Source of the DNA: Antrodiella citrinella
Lineage: Eukaryota > Basidiomycota > Agaricomycetes > Polyporales > Steccherinaceae
Length of the DNA: 62,261 nucleotides
Reading direction: 5' to 3'
Assembly: GCA_004802725.1 (NCBI GenBank)
Contig: SGPM01000109.1
Span: 1-62,261, forward strand
The position numbers and the translations under genes were made by a program. Under the pieces are notes generated by a model, which did no database searches, was not told the DNA's origin, and saw only the letters and a program-made list of their open reading frames with translations. Within the stretch, counting starts at the first letter, position 1. Every line of letters begins with the position of its first letter. This document shows, in pieces, positions 51,503 through 62,192 of the stretch.

Positions 51503-51885
51503 CTAAGTTTGGAAAGCACCGCCCGAGATAAGTTGACGGGGAGGATAAATTCCTGGGGCAGATAATTCGTTGATATGAGCCGCCGCGTCAAGAGGCCCTA
51601 TGTCTGCCAACTTGTTAGTCTAGGTTGTATGGTTCTCGACAATAGAGTANTCACCAGAGATGAGCCAGTCCGGAGGTNCTNCTCGNACAGATAACTCGTT
51701 AACATGGCCTGCTGCGACCTCTACTTCACGGCTGTGATTCAGCAAGTAGACGTCAGCGGCAGATAGTTNTCAACAATGCGTCGTTTTACTCACCTGGNGA
51801 TCGGGTTGAATCCACCTTGCTCCGTAGGAGCGGCAGATGCAGCGACTGCGGCGAGAGCGAAGACTGTGAGTGTGGAGAAACGCAT
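51503..51885 (-). CDS. Small secreted peptide precursor, copy A
   Basis: Three exons (51794-51885, 51655-51731, 51503-51603) give 89 residues in frame. A classic signal peptide (MRFSTLTVFALAAVAASAAP) is followed by TEQGGFNPI. The mature part has two related segments, one per exon: EVAAGHVNELSV ... PPDWLISG and DAAAHINELSAPGIYPPRQL. Both carry H-(V/I)-N-E-L-S and end near LISG. Introns sit in phase 2 then phase 1. No cysteines and no dibasic sites are visible. Promoter, signal peptide, second-exon border and 3' UTR are homologous to copy B at 56.3-57.2 kb, in inverse orientation. The family is not known to me. N calls at 51651, 51678, 51681, 51686 and 51798 leave some residues undefined. Confidence 0.68.
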
Positions 51886-52012
51886 GGCTACGACGAGCTA
51901 GAGACGGTGAGCAAGTGAGGGAGTTGGTAAAGGTGCAAAAGCTGAACAAGAGAGTACGGTCGATATCTGGGATGTATCCGAGATGAGGTTTTCTCTGTTC
52001 ATCCATGTCGAC

Positions 52013-52019
52013 TTTTATA
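52013..52019 (-). promoter_or_regulatory. TATA box of peptide gene A
   Basis: TATAAAA on the minus strand lies 127 bases upstream of the ATG. The following GTCGACATGGATGAACAG is shared exactly with gene B. The out-of-frame ATG in that block lies about 12 bases after the TATA box, so it is probably upstream of the transcript start. Confidence 0.65.
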
Positions 52020-52595
52020 CCACGCCAGGAGTCCTACTATCGCCTGTTGATACTCATGTGTCAACGGTTCTTTGTACAAGGGCCACATACNGAAGAGTCT
52101 AAGCTCTTCGTTGTACCAAGGTACCACCTACTCGAATGACTGCTATCTACNACAGAAATGGCGCAAGGTAGTAAGCAGTCCAGGATCAACGAATACTTTG
52201 AGCAACACTCACGGAACTGAAGATTTCAATCTCGCCTCATAGCTTTATTGGAATGTGACAAGGTGTAGAGGTACGCGTTTGCCAATATTTCGTTGATGCT
52301 GTGATGGTACTGGATGCGAGTTATTCGACAGAAGACACGCGACGGTCAAATGGGGCGAGAACGAATCATGAGGTCGAATTGCGATGTGCACAGTCGATGT
52401 CGGGGGGTCATGGACGATGTCAAGTCGGTCGTCTGCGCAAGTGCCTGTGAATCAGCACGGGAAGTATGGGACCCTCGGTTAAGTTACAAGAACGGATGAG
52501 AAATCGTGATGATTTGCGACAAGTACATACATTGCTTTGATCAGACAGAGTTCATGCGGAATTGTTTGTTCTGATACCAGGCTTCTACGCCACTG
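52020..52595. other. Intergenic region between peptide gene A and HOM6
   Basis: No gene was recognised in this about 575-base interval. The first 35 bases next to the TATA box (including GATAGTAGGACTC on the minus strand) are similar to the region upstream of gene B; the rest is unrelated. N calls occur at 52091 and 52151. Confidence 0.5.
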
Positions 52596-53950
52596 CTACA
52601 CCAACTTGAACAAGTCGCTTAACACGCCCATGGCGGTGACCGCCGCACCGGCACCGGCACCCTGCACGATTAGTGGACGCGGGCTGTATCGTTCTGTATG
52701 AAAAAGAACGATGTTGTCAGACCCGCCAAGGGAGGTAGCGAACGGGTGAGAGAGTGGGTATCTGTGGGAACCGCTTCAGCAAGCAGATTGAAGGAGAGAG
52801 GAAAAAACGCCATAGAGGACAATAAGGAAGACAGGTGATCAAATGAACTGACCGTTGCAAATCTGCCCTCACCTCTCCATTTTCTACATCTACCACTCCG
52901 ACATACCTCAACACACTCCCATCCTTCAACGCATCTGACCTCATCTTATCGAATTCGGCGTCTGATCCCTCGAGCCGGTGAACGAACGCATCTGCTGCTG
53001 CTGACGATGCCAAGGCTTCAGGTGTGATGAGTGATTGCAGGGTAGCGGGAATAAGCGAGGTGGTGGGAACGGAAAGATATCCGGCAGGAAGAGGAAGCTT
53101 GGGTTTGAGCGAAGGGATGTATCGGGTTAGGATAGTGAGCTTGCGGGAGACATCTGAGCCTGTTAGATCATCTGCTGGATGAGGTTCCTATGTATTCAGG
53201 AATATTCGGGTCAGGGCTAGAAATCGAAGTGAGGATGAGATATGCATACAGTGTAACCTTTCTCCCGGGCGATTTTGACAACGGAAGAGAAGGATGGACC
53301 TCCCTCCTTGCCGGAGGAGAAGTTGTTGAAGATGTAGCTCATTGTGCCCGAAAACACCCCCTCAATCTTCTTGATCTACATCCGTGCCTAGTAGGTACAT
53401 CAAGTCAATAGGTGGAATGATATACAGGACGCACCTTATCCCCCGTCGCAACGAGATCCTTCAACGTCGAGATGATCGGCAATCCCGCGCCAACAGTTGA
53501 CTCGTTCAGATACTTCGCCCCGCTCTCTACCGATGCACCTAAAATCTTCTCAAACAACGACAGCTCGCCTGAAAACGCTTTCTTGTTTGGCGTGATCACA
53601 TTCACGCCCGCAGCAAGCAATGTCGGGTACAACCCCGCTACGCTCTCGCTGGATGTGTTATCCACAAAAACGACATCCTGAGCTGGAGTGACTAGCCTGG
53701 CCAGCTCGCTTGCCAAGTCCGCTGCAGGCTTCCCCGGCGCACTTGCAAGCTGATCTTTCCACGACGACGTGCTGACATCGAGGCCATCCGGGGAGAAAAG
53801 CGTGTGTTTAGAAGATGAGAGTGCGACGATGCGGAATGGATTTGGACGAGAGACGGAGAGGAGCTGTGAGATGAACTCGCTTCCGACGAGACCGACGCCT
53901 GTGACGGCAACGGCGACGGTACGCGGGCTCGTGGATGCTGTTGTGATCAT
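52596..53950 (-). CDS. HOM6: Homoserine dehydrogenase
   Basis: Four exons (53435-53950, 53250-53375, 52853-53187, 52596-52761) give 380 residues, against 359 in yeast. The N-terminal Rossmann motif GVGLVG, then VVFVDNTSS, TPNKKAFSG with the catalytic-region lysine, and ESTVGAGLPIISTLKDL are all present. EGVFSGTMSYIFN and EPHPADDLTGSDVSRKLTIL form the dimer/substrate part. The end GAGAGAAVTAMGVLSDLFKL is typical. It reduces aspartate semialdehyde to homoserine, the branch point to threonine and methionine. MITTASTSPRTVAV was used as start; an in-frame ATG at 54040 would add 30 residues. Confidence 0.95.
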
Positions 53951-56292
53951 CGTTGTTGATGCTGAGTTCGAAAGGGAGCCAGGGGTGTCGTGGCCGTACA
54001 GAATGCAAGGAACCGGATGACCAAAGTCGCTCGCGTTCATCGTAATCAGCCTTCTGTCGCTAACAGTCTTTCGATTCCTCAACTTTTCGAATCGCAAGAA
54101 TGGCAAATTTGAATAGTTGAGATTGCGTGTACGGAGTCACTGCGTTTAGAGCACCCCTTATCGCAGGTTGGGGAGAAACGTGACGGTAACCTAGCCCATG
54201 CTCATGAGGCCCCATGTCTGGTGAGAAACGTGACGAGAAAGCAAACACAGCAAAACGATGGTGCGGCGACATCGGCAAAAGCAGTGCAAAAGCGCATTTG
54301 TTTGATCAGTCTTCAACATGTCTGAAAAGGCTTCGTCAGTCTTGGTCAGACACATCAGTCATCAGGAAAAACCTCCTTTCGTAAATTAACCAGAATCATC
54401 CCAGATTGTGAGTGACCTTCATAATGTCTTGTAAGATTGAGTGATGGTGGTGACTTCTCTAATCACGCATGAGATCACAGTGATCCCTCGTAACCAATTT
54501 CATGCCCTTGTAAGTCACTGTAATTCATGTTGTATTCATAGTGGCCCAGCATGAATGATATTGGGTGTAGTATAGTACATAACCGAGCAACCTGTACTAC
54601 GGATGTGATCTTTTACCAATGTAGGTCTGCCACACCATGTTGCGTTGTCCTGCACCAAACCAGTTTGGTACCAGGCAGACAGAATATAGCAGCTTCAGAT
54701 AGGTCGACACGCCGAACCTCGCAATATTCATACGTGTATAGAAGTCGAGTTCTCAACAATTGTAGATAGGAGACGTAAGAGAGTTATACATGGGGGACAA
54801 TCGGAGTGACCAGAAAGAATTTGAATTGTGAGACGGAAACTGGAGGGGAGGGAGTGATGTCGGAATCCGGGAGTTGAGGGAGTCGGAGGAGATATTGAAG
54901 GACCGCACTCAATATGGCGAGCAACGACATGTATGTCGTGTCAAGTATTGGAGAGCCGGATGATGCGGATGATGCCTTCAAGCAAGGACCCAAAGGAGCA
55001 TACCACTTACCGGCGACCGCGTTCGCAGGTGTACCGCACTGCAACATTTGTTGCCGTCCGACTCGATGAAGATGAATGAACCAACAATTTGTATGCGGAT
55101 CTATCATCTTCACACTATTACTGAGGCCTGAGGGCTGGGAGAATGATGCACCCCACATCCCAAGTCGACCCCAAACGCAACAACGCGAGAGATAAATGTG
55201 GGGCCGTTGAGAGCCGGTCCGTACTGCTTGGTCTTCAGCTGCTCCGCAGCAACTTGCAAGTAATGGACTTGACATTGGTTATCTCCGTGGTAACATGCCC
55301 ACAACACGACTTTTCATCTTGCATTGCGCAGCCTCTAGGCTCTACTGTGTTGGGGTTGTTGGCGCAAAATCTGGGCTCCTACACCGTCAGAACCAGCATC
55401 AAAAATAATTGGAGAAGTCACGTAACATGTCGTATTGGAGAGCTTTCGCGGGATAGACAATGACCACGGCCGTATTCTTCATCTTCAGCTGAACAGCTGG
55501 ACAGAGCACGGGTTTGCTGGCTATGGCAGTCATTTTGTGCGACAGTTGACTAGCCGCCAGTCTGGGACAAGATGGGTGTGCAGCAGGATGTACACGATCG
55601 TGAGCCCACGCGTGCCGGACCCGGTAGGTGTAAGAGAGAGCGCGCCAATTCCATCCAAGGCTTTGCAGACACCTTCCAACCGAAAAGATGTAGGTGTGGC
55701 TCGGAGGATCACCATAGGGCCAGGGTGTTCCATATTGATTCGAATATCCCCTTGCAGAGAGCACGTCCTTCCGCAGTGCTGAAGGTTAACTCCTTTGAGC
55801 TACATAATGGCATGGTCAAATGAAACGAGTAGAGGGGGGCTTACAGGAGAAATCTGTGCAAACAGAGAAAAGGCGACGCGTCGAGACGCGTCTGTGGCTG
55901 AGATGTGGCTGCTGCCGCCAGATGCCGCAAAATTCCGATCCGACCGCGCCTTAGCTGAAGTCAAAACCTCTCGGCCCGTCTCGGAAATCACCGATAATTC
56001 TACTACGGTTTGGGTCTGCCAGTTGAATTAGACTAGGGAGCTCCTGGGATCGCTAACGAAATCTTCGCGGCACCAGGTACCTCTGTATCTTGTGCGTGCC
56101 ATTGCGTATGAGGATGAAATCTTCAGTACCACGAGTGTTTCTCAAAATTTCCTTGATCTACGCCTACTGCAGTGTTTCCAGCACTCAATACCATGGCCAA
56201 GCGAAGAGCTTGTAGATCCGAATACCCACCATTGTGAAGAAAAGTGTCGGTGAATTGCTATTAACAACTGATAGTAGGGCTCTTTTCGTCAG
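53951..56292. other. Gene-poor region, possibly holding a degraded minus-strand gene
   Basis: Between HOM6 and peptide gene B no complete gene could be built. On the minus strand several protein-like pieces occur in consistent order: SETGREVLTSAKARSDRN (about 55.93 kb), RLEGVCKALDGIGALSL (about 55.66 kb), NTAVVIVYPAKALQYDML (about 55.46 kb), QVAAEQLKTKQYGPALNG (about 55.24 kb) and GTPANAVAGKWYAPLG (about 55.02 kb). Splice-like borders are present but a joined frame fails. They could be exons of a broken enzyme gene or chance. 54.1-54.78 kb shows nothing. Confidence 0.35.
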
Positions 56293-56299
56293 TATAAAA
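56293..56299 (+). promoter_or_regulatory. TATA box of peptide gene B
   Basis: TATAAAA lies 148 bases before the ATG and starts a block identical with the gene A promoter, including GTCGACATGGATGAACAG. The leader after it contains a possible 5'-UTR intron (GTGAGC near 56,370 to TCTTAG near 56,433). Confidence 0.65.
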
Positions 56300-56446
56300 G
56301 TCGACATGGATGAACAGCGAAAACCTCAGACTCATCCTGGATACTCTCCAGTTCAGCCTTTGCATCCTTACTCATTGGTGAGCTAGTTTCTTACATTCTC
56401 TTGCTCACTTAGTACTCATTCGCTCGTCTCTTAGATCGTCGTAACC

Positions 56447-57071
56447 ATGCGTTTCTCCATACTCACTATCTTCGCTCTCACCGCAGTCGCTGCATCTGCC
56501 GCTCCTACAGAGCAAGGTGGATTCAAGCCGTTCGTGACTGAAATAATATCCTTGCTAACATCAACCTGCCGCTGATGTCCACTTGTTGATCCGTAGCCGT
56601 GAAGCAGGAGAGGTAGCAGCCCTAGGGCGTCCCGGTAAGCTCGACGACCGAGCACTCGGAAGCCCTCCTGGCAAACTTGACTCAGGTGAGTTTCTTCCAC
56701 GAGAACCAATTTCAACCAAACAATAGTATTGACGAGTTGCCACCTAGATATTGGGCGTCCGGGAAAACTCGACGACCGAGCACTTGGAAACCCTCCAGGC
56801 GAACTTGACTCAAGTGAGTTCCTTCTGAAACAAATGGTCCAATGTATTGACAAGTTGCCACCTAGACATAGGACGTCCGGGCAAACTCGACGACCGAGCA
56901 GTCGGAAGTCCTCCGGGCGAACTTGACTCGGGTGAGCCCATCGACGGAAACTAAACGGCTCGTAGTATTTACGAATTGTCACTTCTAGATATAGGCCGTC
57001 CCGGCAAACTCGACTCGTCGTCGGACAAGCTGGGTGCCCTGCCACTGGCAGGCGGCTCTTCTCAAACGTGA
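56447..57071 (+). CDS. Small secreted repeat-peptide precursor, copy B
   Basis: Exons 56447-56533, 56613-56685, 56748-56813, 56866-56931 and 56989-57071 give 124 residues. The signal peptide (MRFSILTIFALTAVAASAAP) and TEQGGF match copy A. The mature part is four repeats of about 22 residues, one per exon: IGRPGKLDDRALG then NPPGELDS, with small changes (GSPPGKL, AVGSPP); the last repeat is cut short and ends LPLAGGSSQT. The repeat exons are phase 1 on both sides, and their introns are also alike (ends GTTGCCACCTAG), so the unit is exon plus intron. Exon 2's start is uncertain: the acceptor equivalent to copy A (56595-56596) breaks the frame, while a nearby AG (56611-56612) keeps it. No Kex2 KR sites or cysteines are seen. 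Function unknown; a processed secreted-peptide array is an inference. Confidence 0.65.
56748..56988 (+). repeat. Tandem exon-intron repeat units in peptide gene B
   Basis: Units at 56748-56865 and 56866-56988 each consist of a 66-nt exon and a 52-57-nt intron. The partial units before (56613-56747) and after (56989-57071) extend the array. GGGCGTCCGG / GGACGTCCGG, AAACTCGACGACCGAGCA and GGCGAACTTGACTC recur in each exon. The pattern indicates tandem duplication of a symmetric-phase exon with its intron. Confidence 0.75.
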
Positions 57072-58052
57072 ACTTACTGCACATCAAGCGCATCACTGGG
57101 CTGACTTGAGTCAAAGCCACTCAGGTCACAGGTTCCCGCCATCATGATTGTGACGCATTGCCTCTGACAGTCCTACAGTATACTCCGTGCTCTTGTGCCA
57201 ATGCATATTCTCATTGTTCTCACGGTCGAATTCTAGACGTGTTCAAGGTAGAGGTAAACTCGTGGGCATGATGATGAGATCGTTTCGTTTTGTGTTCGAC
57301 ATAGGAACTTGAAGCAAATTTAGTATCTGACAATCCGAATGCACGCAGCAGCACGCTCTGGTAGGAATCAGGATTTTCACGTCATGAGTGGCCACGGTAG
57401 AATCGGAAAGGGCAAGGGTAGGGACACATGCTGCGGAAGTAGTCTCCGTGGATGACCTCGGTGCGGAAGATACAGTAACGAATTGTTCCCTGAAGACTAA
57501 AGCTTGACGTGTCACGACTTCAAGCTTCAGGCCTCAGGTGAAGCAATATCTGACATAGTACTGCGTCGAGTCTAGTACTGCCGCATTATCATGGGTCATA
57601 AGGATGTCTCTCTCCCGGACTTGCTGTATTTCTTTCTATCCATTGACGTTCGCCGGCTCAGGCTCTTCTACTAGTTCATTGTGTGCTGATCATGATGGTC
57701 ACACTATCCTGCATTTCCATGTTTTTCATGTTTCGAGAAGAAGGAATATTCATGCAACGTTCAAATGTCCATGAATAAGTACTAAGTACTAAGTACTAGT
57801 AGTCCAACTTGTGTGACGGTACTGTAATGCTAGTCTCGGTACCAGACGGATCTACCCGGTCGGAGAATGAAAGAACTGAGGGCACCGACTACGGTACAGT
57901 GTGTGCCTTCAAAGTTTTCGGGCTCCGATCGGGTTCTCCCGTACATGCCTGGTCTGTCTTCCGCACACACTGTACAAAACGTCTGGTTCACGAGACTAGC
58001 GTTTGATCAATCGCTCTCTGATCGCATTCCATCGCTGGCTTGTAACCGAGTC
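57072..58052. other. Intergenic region between peptide gene B and the F-box gene
   Basis: The first 120 bases are the gene B 3' UTR, alignable with that of gene A. The rest has no recognised gene. Three tandem copies of AAGTACT lie at 57777-57797. A TACTAG/CTAGTA-rich stretch surrounds 57,560-57,580. Confidence 0.5.
57777..57797. repeat. Three tandem AAGTACT units
   Basis: A 7-bp unit is repeated exactly three times, followed by AGTAGTCC. Each unit contains the palindrome AGTACT. It lies about 255 bases before the F-box gene start; a regulatory role is possible but unsupported. Confidence 0.7.
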
Positions 58053-59683
58053 ATGTCTGTCCAACCCGCAGAATTATTGGCTGGTCCACTCAGGTGCGAT
58101 GATTTAGCTACGTCGTGTCATGAACAACATCTGACATCCCTGCGGCAAGTTCAGTCGAGGACCCGCGCTACCATGGGACATCCTCATCCATCTCATGTCC
58201 AACGCATTCATGGGTCAGAAGAATGTCTCTCTCCTGATGCGGACGTGTAGAACGTTGTACGAACACGGCATAGCTCCCTTGCTGGAAACTTGCCAGTTCA
58301 GAAACTTGGAACTAGAACATCTTGCCAAATCCTGTCACTTCATGCTTCAAGATTCTTGCCGCCCATTACTCTTGCGTACGCTCCGTGTAGAAGGCCAATG
58401 TCTCAACAAAATTAGGAAGCAAATGGTCGGCGAACTTTCCCAGATCCTCGTTTGTGCGAGGCGAAACCTTCAAGTCTTGAGGATTACCTGCGTGCAGAAT
58501 TTTGCCAACGCAAGCGATACTTTCCTTCCTGCGCTTGGGTCGCTCGAGGCACTACAAGTGGTCAGCTTCTTTCAGCTCACCTAGCCCGTAATACCATGCC
58601 TCAGTGCATTGCACTCTCCCGTGGTGAAACTCGACATGGGAATCGACTCGGATGATTTTAGTACGGACGAAGGTCAAACCATCCCGCACGTCATGAACGT
58701 GGTGTCCAGCTTCCGACAAAGCCTAGGTTCTTTGCACCTGCGCCTCCCATTCCACGGCATACGCGGGCACCTCGATGCTCCATATCCCCTCGTCGAAGAG
58801 CTGTCTCTTAGCCTGGGAGGTCGGGATCAAACGTGCCTAGCGAGCTTGTCGTATCTGTTTCCCAACCTCGCTAAACTTACTGTCTCTCATGGGGAGATCC
58901 CGTTTATTGAATGGATGCGGCAGCAAAACGAATGCGAGTCTTATTCTCCGTGGCCCACCTTCGATTCACTGATATGTGATCCATCATGGGCATACGGTCT
59001 TGCATTTAAGTACCCAATCCGCTATTGGCAGATCACTCGTCTCATGTCCTTCACCGCATCTCATGACATCCAAGATTCTCGAATCATCCTTTGCTTCCGA
59101 CAAGCTGTCGCAGAGATACAACCCGAGCACCTTTATCTCAGCCTCTCTTTTCATCCAATCTACACACCACAGGATCTGTTTCCTGAGGGTTTGCGTGTTA
59201 CCCATATGCGTATGGTCATCGTGCTGCGTCCGTCATCTCCGGAACAGATCGCTGCGATACTTGTGAGTCTTTATTCCTCATCTCTGTATCTCTGGTTCTC
59301 TGCTAATACCGTGTTACGCTCTCTCTTAGCACGATCTTCTCACCACTCTTTCCCATCTGCGCTCTCTCAGGTTTTTGACTCTCCGGTGGGGTCTACATAA
59401 CAGATATGACTTAGAGCCGTTTGACATTGTTTCCAATGTCGATGCGGCTAAATTTTCTCATGAGCTCGCGGCACATCTGCCTGCGTTAGAGCAGATCTAC
59501 AACGGATTAGAAGAGGTGCCATCGGGGAGGAGGTTCTGGAACGCTTTCCGTCGGAACGCTGCTACAAACTTGGAGGCAGACCGTGCTTCGGAGGATACAG
59601 TCGCATTGGAGGCGCTTTCAATTGAATCTGCGATGCAGCTCTTTCAAGAGAGTGCAGTTGGCCAACAGTGGACACTGCGGTGA
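58053..59683 (+). pseudogene. F-box-like protein gene with one in-frame amber codon
   Basis: Exons 58053-58093, 58155-59262 and 59330-59683 form one frame of 500 codons plus stop, interrupted only by TAG at 58582-58584. The N-terminus MSVQPAELLAGPLSRGPALP leads into an F-box-like motif, PWDILIHLMSNAFMGQKNVS and LLMRTCRTLYEHGIAPLL. The rest is a Leu-rich-repeat-like region (LGSLEALQVVSFF, SLGSLHLRLPF, HLRSLRFLTLRW) as in the many agaricomycete F-box proteins of unknown target. Both introns have good splice sites (GTGCGA/TTCAG, GTGAGT/TTAG). Reading resumes after the stop with PVIPCLSALHSPVVKLDMG, which fits the family pattern. It is either a recent nonsense allele or a base-call error; the upstream product alone would be 157 residues. 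Confidence 0.75.
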
Positions 59684-60222
59684 CGGTGACGAAGGGTCGG
59701 TGCCATACTCGAGGAATCTCAGCATCAGATAGAAGTCATCGTATTGTACAAAAATCAGTATAAGAATGATGTAACTGTTGTTCAAGCCTTGGAACTCGAG
59801 AGGACTTAGCCTAGTGTGACATCCTACGCCACCGATTTGTGAGGTATAATGCATAGCGTGCAGTTTCAGCTCAGTCCAACACTGGGTCGAGTCGATGAGT
59901 TGGCCACTAGCCCGAGGTATCTCTTTGTGCTCGCCGTTGAGGCTCATGCATCACAGTACGTGTTGTCTGTGACAGGACCGCCACAACCGATGTCGAACAA
60001 TCCACCTAGAATTCTCGGTCTGATAGATCTGACTGGTGCAAAGGAGATAAATAAGCAATGAGATTTGACATGTACGGGAGGGAAGACGCTATCGAGGGTT
60101 CGTAAGATACTATGTATGTATGTTAAAAATGCAGGCACCGCTCAGAAGAACGAAAGAAGAAATTATTGAAGCCATGGAAGCGAAGACGCATCCACTACCT
60201 GCCAGTTACATCTGTTCAAAAT
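59684..60222. other. Convergent 3' flank of the F-box gene and KGD2
   Basis: The two genes converge on this about 540-base interval. Short frames on both strands have no domain. It should hold both 3' UTRs. Confidence 0.5.
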
Positions 60223-62192
60223 CTATGCATTGAGGAGCATCTTCCTAGGGTCCTCAATGTAATCGCGGACTTTGACTACAAACAGAGAAACGTGCGGTCA
60301 GCGTGAGGTGTGAGGTAGACATGAGGAGGACTCACCAAGGAAAGTGACTGCTTCCCTTCCGTCCAAAAGTCTATGATCGTACGTCAGAGCGACAACCATG
60401 ATCGGGCGGATGACGATCTGGCCGTTGACGACAACCGCGCGTTCCTTAACCGAGTGCATGCCTATGCGAAATGAGAGAAGAGGGTAAGGCGAGCACAATG
60501 AGGTATCAGCACGTATATCTGAACTGATGTTTGCGGATACTACGTACCGAGGACGGCAGCTTGAGGAAGGTTGATGATCGGTGTACCGTACAACGAACCG
60601 AAGACGCCTCCGTTAGAACTGCGAAAGGAGTGATGATCAGATCAGGCTTGTACAACGCAAGGCAAATCAGGAACGACAACATACATGGTGAAGGTACCGC
60701 CAGCCATGTCCTCTAATGTGAGCTTGCCGTCACGGGCCTAGATACGACATGCATCAGCATGAGGTTTAAGATATGTCAACTGAAACAATCCGTACCTTCT
60801 TGCCCAAACCAGCAATTTCCCTCTCGATCTCGACCAAGCTCATGCCCTCGGCGTTTCTTAAGACAGGCGTAACCAGACCCTTCGGAGTGGCCACCGCAAC
60901 GCTCAGGTCGACGTAATCCCTGTAGACGATCTCATCTCCCTCGATCGACGCATTCGCGGCAGGAATCTCCTTCAAGGCCAAACAGCACGCCTTTGTGAAC
61001 GCGCTCATAAACCCAAGCTTGACCTCGTGCTCCTTCAGTACGTCGTCCTTGTACTTCTTCCTGAACTCCATGAGACTCGACATGTCGATCTCGTTGAACG
61101 TCGTCAGCGACGCGGCGGAGTTCTGCGACTCTTTGAGGCGTTCTGCGATACGCAGGCGCATCCGGTTCATCTTCACGCGGGTCTCGTTCCGGCTGCCGGC
61201 CACGCGAGGAGCGGATGCTGGTTTCGATTCCTCCTTCTTGGCTGGCTTTGAGTCCTTTTTCACTTCTTTCTTTGCGTCACTGCCCTGAACGCCAGCCGTG
61301 TCCTTTGCACGGATGTCCTCTTTCGATGGTGGAGGGGGTGCCGGTGTAGACTTATCGACCTGCTGATCGGCGGGTTCAGACTTATCAGTTGCTCTCTGCT
61401 TGGGAGTCTCTTCTTTGGTGCCCTCGGAGGGAGCAGCGGCACCACCGCCCTCACCAGGTTCAAAGCGGAACAGGTCCTGGCCGACGGTGACTGTGTCCTC
61501 TTCACTTGCGAGGTGCTCCGTGATTTTTCCGGCAGCGGGTGCATTTACAGAGACATCAATCTGAAATGTGTGAGTGTCAGCAAGAGAAATGATATATCCA
61601 CAACTGCAGAGCCAGCATGCATAAAATGCTCAAGCCAACGGACCATGTACGCGCCTTGATCACGTGAAAGCATCGAACCAACAACGCTATGGCGCGGACA
61701 TCCCAGAATACGGCAAGAGATTATTACACTCGCACGAGATTGCATGCGATGGCAGAGATGTGGAAACGAGAACGCACCTTGTCTGTCTCGATAGTTGCAA
61801 CCTCCTCGTCAGCAGCAACGGTATCTCCCGGCTGCTTTAACCACGTCTTCAACGTCCCCTCCGATATCGACTCCGCCATTTGGGGAACCTTGACAGTCTC
61901 AGCTGCACGAACCGATAGCACCAGATACGTCAGGCATACATTCGCGGAGCGGAACCAAAATGACTTAAACGTACCTTGCAGAAGATGCGAGGAGTGGAAT
62001 TTCGCGGTTCTGGCATAAGAACCTGCGACTTCCCTGCCATTCAAGATAGGAATGAGATGAGGCGATATCGCGAACGAGGAAACGACCGGTCAAAGAAACG
62101 CACCATCCTCTTGACAACGCGACGGCCCCTGCGCGGTGAGGAGCTCCCATAGCGCGTCCGCGAGCGACTGCGATGATCCGTCTTGAGAGCAT
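60223..62192 (-). CDS. KGD2: Dihydrolipoamide succinyltransferase, E2 of 2-oxoglutarate dehydrogenase
   Basis: Eight exons (62104-62192, 61975-62033, 61778-61902, 60796-61560, 60685-60737, 60548-60618, 60336-60461, 60223-60275) give 446 residues. A basic mitochondrial presequence ([16 protein letters not shown]) precedes a lipoyl domain, [20 protein letters not shown] to VATIETDK, with lipoyl-Lys91. A Pro/Ala/Lys-rich linker without an E1-binding peripheral domain follows, as expected for this E2. The catalytic core runs from [16 protein letters not shown] to the active site DHRLLDG with His417 and Asp421. The enzyme transfers succinyl groups to CoA in the matrix and forms the 24-mer core. 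The ATG lies 69 bases from the window end, so the promoter is outside. Confidence 0.96.

Noticed and set aside
51770..52006. A minus-strand frame starting MDEQRKPHLG overlapping peptide gene A
   Set aside because: Its ATG lies about 12 bases after the TATA box, probably before the transcript start, and the homologous frame in copy B ends after about 30 codons. The signal-peptide frame is conserved in both.
56431..57120. A 229-codon minus-strand open frame through peptide gene B
   Set aside because: It is a shadow created by the repeated exons and their lack of antisense stops; it ignores the splice sites and has no signal peptide or domain.
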